DNA from: an uncultured Acetatifactor sp. | Lineage (GTDB): Bacteria; Bacillota; Clostridia; Lachnospirales; Lachnospiraceae | Reading direction: 5' to 3' | NCBI GenBank assembly: GCA_910586215.1 | Contig: CAJUGH010000023.1 | Coordinates: forward strand, 7,425 to 71,424 | Length of the DNA: 64,000 bases | Part shown: positions 60,856-64,000 of the stretch, piece after piece | Numbering within the stretch: position 1 is the stretch's first letter | Layout: each line of letters opens with the position of its first letter | Made by a program: the position numbers and the translations under genes | Notes under the pieces: model-generated | What the model saw: only the letters and a program-made list of their open reading frames with translations | Databases searched by the model: none | Told to the model about the DNA's origin: nothing

Positions 60856-61119
60856 ATGCACGAGTTCGATGACGATGTACTGGAGTGCTTTCTGGAGAAC
60901 CAGCTTCAGCTCTTCCCGGAAAAGGTAGCGCAGACCCTGGAGGAAGCAGAAGATTTCCTGGAGGAATGCATGGCAGTGGTGGTGGATTCCGTGGAAGAAG
61001 TGATCGAATACTTCGAGGAGGAAGGCATTGACATGGAAGGTGCCATGGATGAAGAGATCCTGGACGCAGACGAAGTGTTTGACATCGGTGACGGCAGGTA
61101 CCTGATTGTAGAGGGCTGA
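60856..61119 (+). CDS. Small acidic protein, function unknown
   Basis: An 87-residue, very acidic protein (MHEFDDDVLECFLENQ start; EE and DE pairs throughout, net charge strongly negative) with predicted helices and a short C-terminal beta part (GDGRYLIVEG). AAAGGGGGTG six bases before the ATG fixes the start; a longer frame to 60751 would translate repeat R13. Two cysteines (in LECFL and EECMA) could matter for metal or redox. I do not recognise the family. It stands behind a 308-nt leader (60548-60855) crowded with repeats A2, B2 and R13. Confidence 0.7.
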   Translation: MHEFDDDVLECFLENQLQLFPEKVAQTLEEAEDFLEECMAVVVDSVEEVIEYFEEEGIDMEGAMDEEILDADEVFDIGDGRYLIVEG

Positions 61120-61171
61120 GGCCATGACAGGCAGGCCGAAGCGGTCCACAGGCAGGCAGACAAAGCGGCGC

Positions 61172-62083
61172 CTACAGGCAGGCCCGGACTACCGGCAAAG
61201 CGGCCTGTAGTGTCTCCAGCACGGCGTAGGACACGAACAGCCGCCCATAGCCGCAGCCCATGTCCAGGCCTGGTTTGTTGGCGCCGTGGAAGTCACTGCC
61301 GCCGCTGGCGAACAGGTGGTATCTGGATGCAAGCTGCCTCATCAGGCGCTCTTCCCGGGCATTGTAGGTGCTGTAGATAGTTTCTATGGCCATCAGTCCC
61401 TTAGGTACCAGGCTGGCTATCAGTTCTTCCAGCCTGGCATCACTGAAATGGTAGAGAGTGGGGTGGGCCAGGACAGGAATGCCGCCGGCCTGGAGGATCA
61501 GTTCCACGGCCTGGGCAGGTGTGACCTTTTCCCGGGGCACAAAGCAGGGGGCGTGGTCGCCTACATACCGGGCGAAGGCCTCTGCCCTGCTGCCCACATA
61601 GCCATGGGAGAGCAGGTATGCAGCATAATGTGCCCGGGTGATGACGGCATCCGGATATTCTGAGAGCAGGTCTTCATAGGACACAGGGATACCGGCCTGG
61701 GTGAGCAGGCGGCACATCTTATGGTTCCGGTGTTCCCGGGAGTCCACAAATGCACGGAGAGCCTGGCAGAAGGCAGGCTGCCTGAAATCCATACAGAGTC
61801 CCAGGATGTGGATGTCAGAACCCTGGTATTCCGTGGAAAACTCAATTCCAGGGACCACTTCCGGTATTTGCCCTGTATCTACATCTTCCCGCCTGCGCAG
61901 GTTTTCCGCATACGAAATGGCCGCTTCCAATCCGTCCACGGTATCATGGTCGGTGAGTGCGAAGGCGGCCAGGCCTTTTTTTATGGCATAATCCACCAGT
62001 TCCCTGGGAGAAAAGGTACCATCAGAGCAGGTGGAGTGTACATGCAGGTCTATGGGTCTCAAATGCAGGTCCATGGATTTCAT
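61172..62083 (-). CDS. PHP-domain phosphoesterase
   Basis: A 303-residue PHP enzyme with the metal-binding motifs DLHVHSTCSDGTFSP, ALTDHDTVDG, PGIEFSTEYQGSDIHILG, HYAAYLL, LAHPTLYHF and GSDFHGANK, matching the YciV / RNase AM-like group that acts on 3',5'-nucleoside bisphosphates or RNA 5' ends. Start at 62083 (MKSMDLHL) with AGAAAGAAG upstream; a start three codons later is possible. It follows the ABC-F gene by 24 nt on the minus strand, so they are probably co-transcribed. Three ACAGGCAGGC direct repeats lie at its 3' end (61127, 61148, 61174). Confidence 0.88.
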   Translation of the reverse strand: MKSMDLHLRPIDLHVHSTCSDGTFSPRELVDYAIKKGLAAFALTDHDTVDGLEAAISYAENLRRREDVDTGQIPEVVPGIEFSTEYQGSDIHILGLCMDFRQPAFCQALRAFVDSREHRNHKMCRLLTQAGIPVSYEDLLSEYPDAVITRAHYAAYLLSHGYVGSRAEAFARYVGDHAPCFVPREKVTPAQAVELILQAGGIPVLAHPTLYHFSDARLEELIASLVPKGLMAIETIYSTYNAREERLMRQLASRYHLFASGGSDFHGANKPGLDMGCGYGRLFVSYAVLETLQAALPVVRACL

Positions 62084-62107
62084 TGGCTGTGTCTTCTTTC
62101 TGGATGG

Positions 62108-63745
62108 TCAGTTCTCATCCTCCTCCTTGTGGGCGGTGAACACCGTGCGTTTCCTGGCCATCTCATCGCTTGCCAGATAGTCATCATAGGTAGTGATCTT
62201 GTCGATGAGTCCACCTCCCGGCAGAAGTTCCATGATGCGGTTGGCTGTGGTCTGCACGAACTGATGGTCATGACAGGAGAACAGCGCCACGCCGGGGAAC
62301 TTGATCAGGCCATTGTTCAAGGCCGTGATGGATTCCATGTCCAGGTGGTTGGTAGGCTCATCCAGGATCAGGCAGTTGGAGCCGCTGATCATCATTTTGG
62401 ACAGCAGGCAGCGTACCTTCTCCCCGCCGGAGAGCACTTTCACTTTCTTCACGCCATCTTCCCCGGCGAAGAGCATCCGGCCTAGGAACCCACGGACATA
62501 GGTCACATCCTTCACCGGGGAATAGCCGGTGAGCCAGTCCACGATGGTTAGGTCGTTGTCGAATTCCTGGGTGCTGTCCTTGGGGAAATAGGCCTGGGAG
62601 GTGGTGACACCCCACTTGTAGGTACCTTCGTCCGGCTCCAGTTCCCCGGTCAGAATCTGGAACAGGGTGGTCTTGGCCACTTCCTGGCTGCCCACAAAGG
62701 CAATCTTGTCATCGTGGCCTACCACGAAGGAGATATCATCCAGCACCTTTTCCCCGTTTATGGTCTTGGAGAGGTGTTCCACGGTGAGCACTTCATTGCC
62801 GATCTCCCGGTCGGGCCTAAAGTCAATATAAGGGTATTTACGGCTGGAAGGCCTAATTTCATCCAGTTCGATTTTCTCCAGGGCGCGTTTCCTGGAGGTA
62901 GCCTGCTTGGATTTGGAGGCATTGGCAGAGAAGCGGGAGATGAATTCCTGCAGTTCCTTGATCTTCTCCTCCTTCTTCTTGTTGGCTTCCTTCATCTGCT
63001 TGACCAGAAGCTGGCTGGACTCATACCAGAAATCATAGTTCCCGGCATAGAGTTGGATCTTGCCATAATCAATGTCCGCAGTGTGGGTGCACACTTTATT
63101 GAGGAAATAGCGGTCGTGGGACACCACGATTACCGTGTTCTCAAAGTTGATGAGGAACTCCTCCAGCCAGGCAATGGCATCCAGGTCCAGATGGTTGGTA
63201 GGCTCGTCCAGCAGCAGGATGTCCGGGTTGCCGAAGAGGGCCTTGGCCAGCAGTACCTTCACCTTTAGGGGGCTTTCCAACTCATCCATCAACTGGTAAT
63301 GGTGCTCCGTGCCCACACCCAGGCCGTTCAAGAGCATGGCGGCATTGGACTCTGCTTCCCAGCCGTCCATCTCAGCGAACTCTGCCTCCAGTTCACTGGC
63401 CCGGATCCCGTCCTCATCGGTAAAATCCTCCTTGGCGTAGATGGCGTCCTTCTCCTTCATGATCTGGTAGAGTCGCTCATTGCCCATGATCACAGTATCC
63501 ATTACAGGGAATGCATCATATTTGAAATGATCCTGTTCCAGGACAGAGAGCCTCTGCCCCGGGGTAATGACGATATCCCCCTTGGTGGTCTCCAGGTTGC
63601 CTGCGAGGATCCTTAAGAAAGTGGATTTCCCGGCGCCATTGGCACCGATCAAGCCATAGCAGTTCCCTTCGGTAAATTTGATATTCACGTCCTCAAACAA
63701 GGCTTTTTTGCCGATGCGCAGCGTTACGTTGTTTGCACTGATCAT
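62108..63745 (-). CDS. ABC-F family ATPase, YkpA/YbiT-like
   Basis: A 545-residue soluble protein of two ATPase domains, of the ribosome-acting ABC-F class. Domain 1 has Walker A GANGAGKST and Walker B DILLLDEPTNHLDL, but its signature is ELESPLK instead of LSGGE. Domain 2 has signature LSGGEKVR and Walker B CLILDEPTNHLDM, but Walker A is GSQEVAKTT with Ala for the key Gly. The linker is Lys-rich (EANKKKEEKIKELQEF, SKSKQATSRKRALEK). The start at 63745 (MISANNV) is backed by AAAGG and by the family N terminus. No sign of an antibiotic-resistance subgroup is evident. Confidence 0.9.
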   Translation of the reverse strand: MISANNVTLRIGKKALFEDVNIKFTEGNCYGLIGANGAGKSTFLRILAGNLETTKGDIVITPGQRLSVLEQDHFKYDAFPVMDTVIMGNERLYQIMKEKDAIYAKEDFTDEDGIRASELEAEFAEMDGWEAESNAAMLLNGLGVGTEHHYQLMDELESPLKVKVLLAKALFGNPDILLLDEPTNHLDLDAIAWLEEFLINFENTVIVVSHDRYFLNKVCTHTADIDYGKIQLYAGNYDFWYESSQLLVKQMKEANKKKEEKIKELQEFISRFSANASKSKQATSRKRALEKIELDEIRPSSRKYPYIDFRPDREIGNEVLTVEHLSKTINGEKVLDDISFVVGHDDKIAFVGSQEVAKTTLFQILTGELEPDEGTYKWGVTTSQAYFPKDSTQEFDNDLTIVDWLTGYSPVKDVTYVRGFLGRMLFAGEDGVKKVKVLSGGEKVRCLLSKMMISGSNCLILDEPTNHLDMESITALNNGLIKFPGVALFSCHDHQFVQTTANRIMELLPGGGLIDKITTYDDYLASDEMARKRTVFTAHKEEDEN

Positions 63746-64000
63746 TTTTGTAAACCTTTCTGTTTTGCGAAGTTTGTGGTTGGTTCCCACCCATATCTAT
63801 ATTACAGAAAATCATGGAAAAATCAAGTGAAAACAGAGCATTTGGTGCAGAAAATGTTACAGTTTGGCAACACCATTCGTAAAGGCGCGCCTATGGCGCT
63901 TCAGAGTGATTAATAGGGTACGCCCGAAGTGGCAGGAATTGATACAAGCAATTTGGTGAAATGTCAAGAGGAAAATAAAAAAGATTTTCTGGAAGAAGGG
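63746..64000. other. Non-coding end of window
   Basis: No gene seen. It contains the ABC-F leader and GC-rich inverted bits around 63884-63935 (GGCGCGCC, GGCGCTTCAG, TACGCCCGAAGTGG) that vaguely resemble a degenerate B-family hairpin on the minus strand. Confidence 0.4.

Noticed and set aside
1..64000. Prophage, insertion sequence, secondary-metabolite or defence island as the main novelty
   Set aside because: No integrase, transposase with DDE core, capsid, NRPS/PKS or known defence pair was found; the ABC-F and CPBP genes have no defence neighbours.

Overview
The window reads as one chromosomal stretch of a GC-rich Gram-positive anaerobe of the class Clostridia, most likely a gut member of the Lachnospiraceae. 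The grounds are strong AGGAGG-type ribosome sites, lipoprotein signal peptides, sugar ABC importers with no ATPase gene of their own, and clostridial gene types and fusions (FolB-FolK, Maf-HAD, DUF5050, DUF815, NusG domain II with Gx transporter). No phage, integrase, insertion sequence, CRISPR array, rRNA or tRNA gene was found.

Region 1 (1-41386) is a large glycan-use region. It holds a GH2 beta-galactosidase (cut by the window edge), a heterodimeric ABC exporter, an alpha/beta-hydrolase esterase, GH20 hexosaminidase, a GH18 enzyme, a long transglutaminase-fold protein, a CBM9-like protein (minus strand), GH3, a BNR sialidase-like protein and two GH29 fucosidases. A seven-gene importer operon follows (22336-35555): a solute-binding lipoprotein, a membrane-anchored CBM/solute-binding chimera, two permeases, an NHL-YIP1 membrane protein, a DUF5696-like lipoprotein and two more permeases. 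Then come a GH130 phosphorylase, a GH33 sialidase and a second copy of the transglutaminase-fold protein. Together the enzymes cover sialic acid, fucose, galactose, N-acetylhexosamine and Man-GlcNAc, which fits complex host N-glycans or glycopeptides. None of the glycosidases with a visible N terminus has a signal peptide, so I infer that oligosaccharides are imported first and taken apart in the cytoplasm.

Region 2 (41542-64000) is mostly housekeeping. A folate cluster (folC, folE, an HD phosphohydrolase, folP, folB-folK) is split by an inverted Rpn-type nuclease-like gene with a 21-bp tandem repeat. Next are a Gx transporter and NusG-II protein divergent from an ApbE flavin transferase (resembling part of a flavin-based extracellular electron transfer locus), an ArsR regulator with an alpha-5 metal site, a DUF5050 protein, pheA, a DUF815 ATPase, Ppx and Ppk1 (polyphosphate turnover), a Maf-HAD fusion, a CPBP protease, a small acidic protein, a PHP phosphoesterase and an ABC-F ATPase.

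Between genes lie at least three families of short dispersed stem-loop repeats. The commonest (R) is a 27- or 33-nt hairpin with a conserved GA/GA internal loop and compensatory changes, in about 14 full or partial copies. A second (B) carries a covarying hairpin and, in two of three copies, supplies the ribosome-binding site of the next gene. A third (A) occurs twice. The GH3 and CBM9 genes appear to share one bidirectional promoter.
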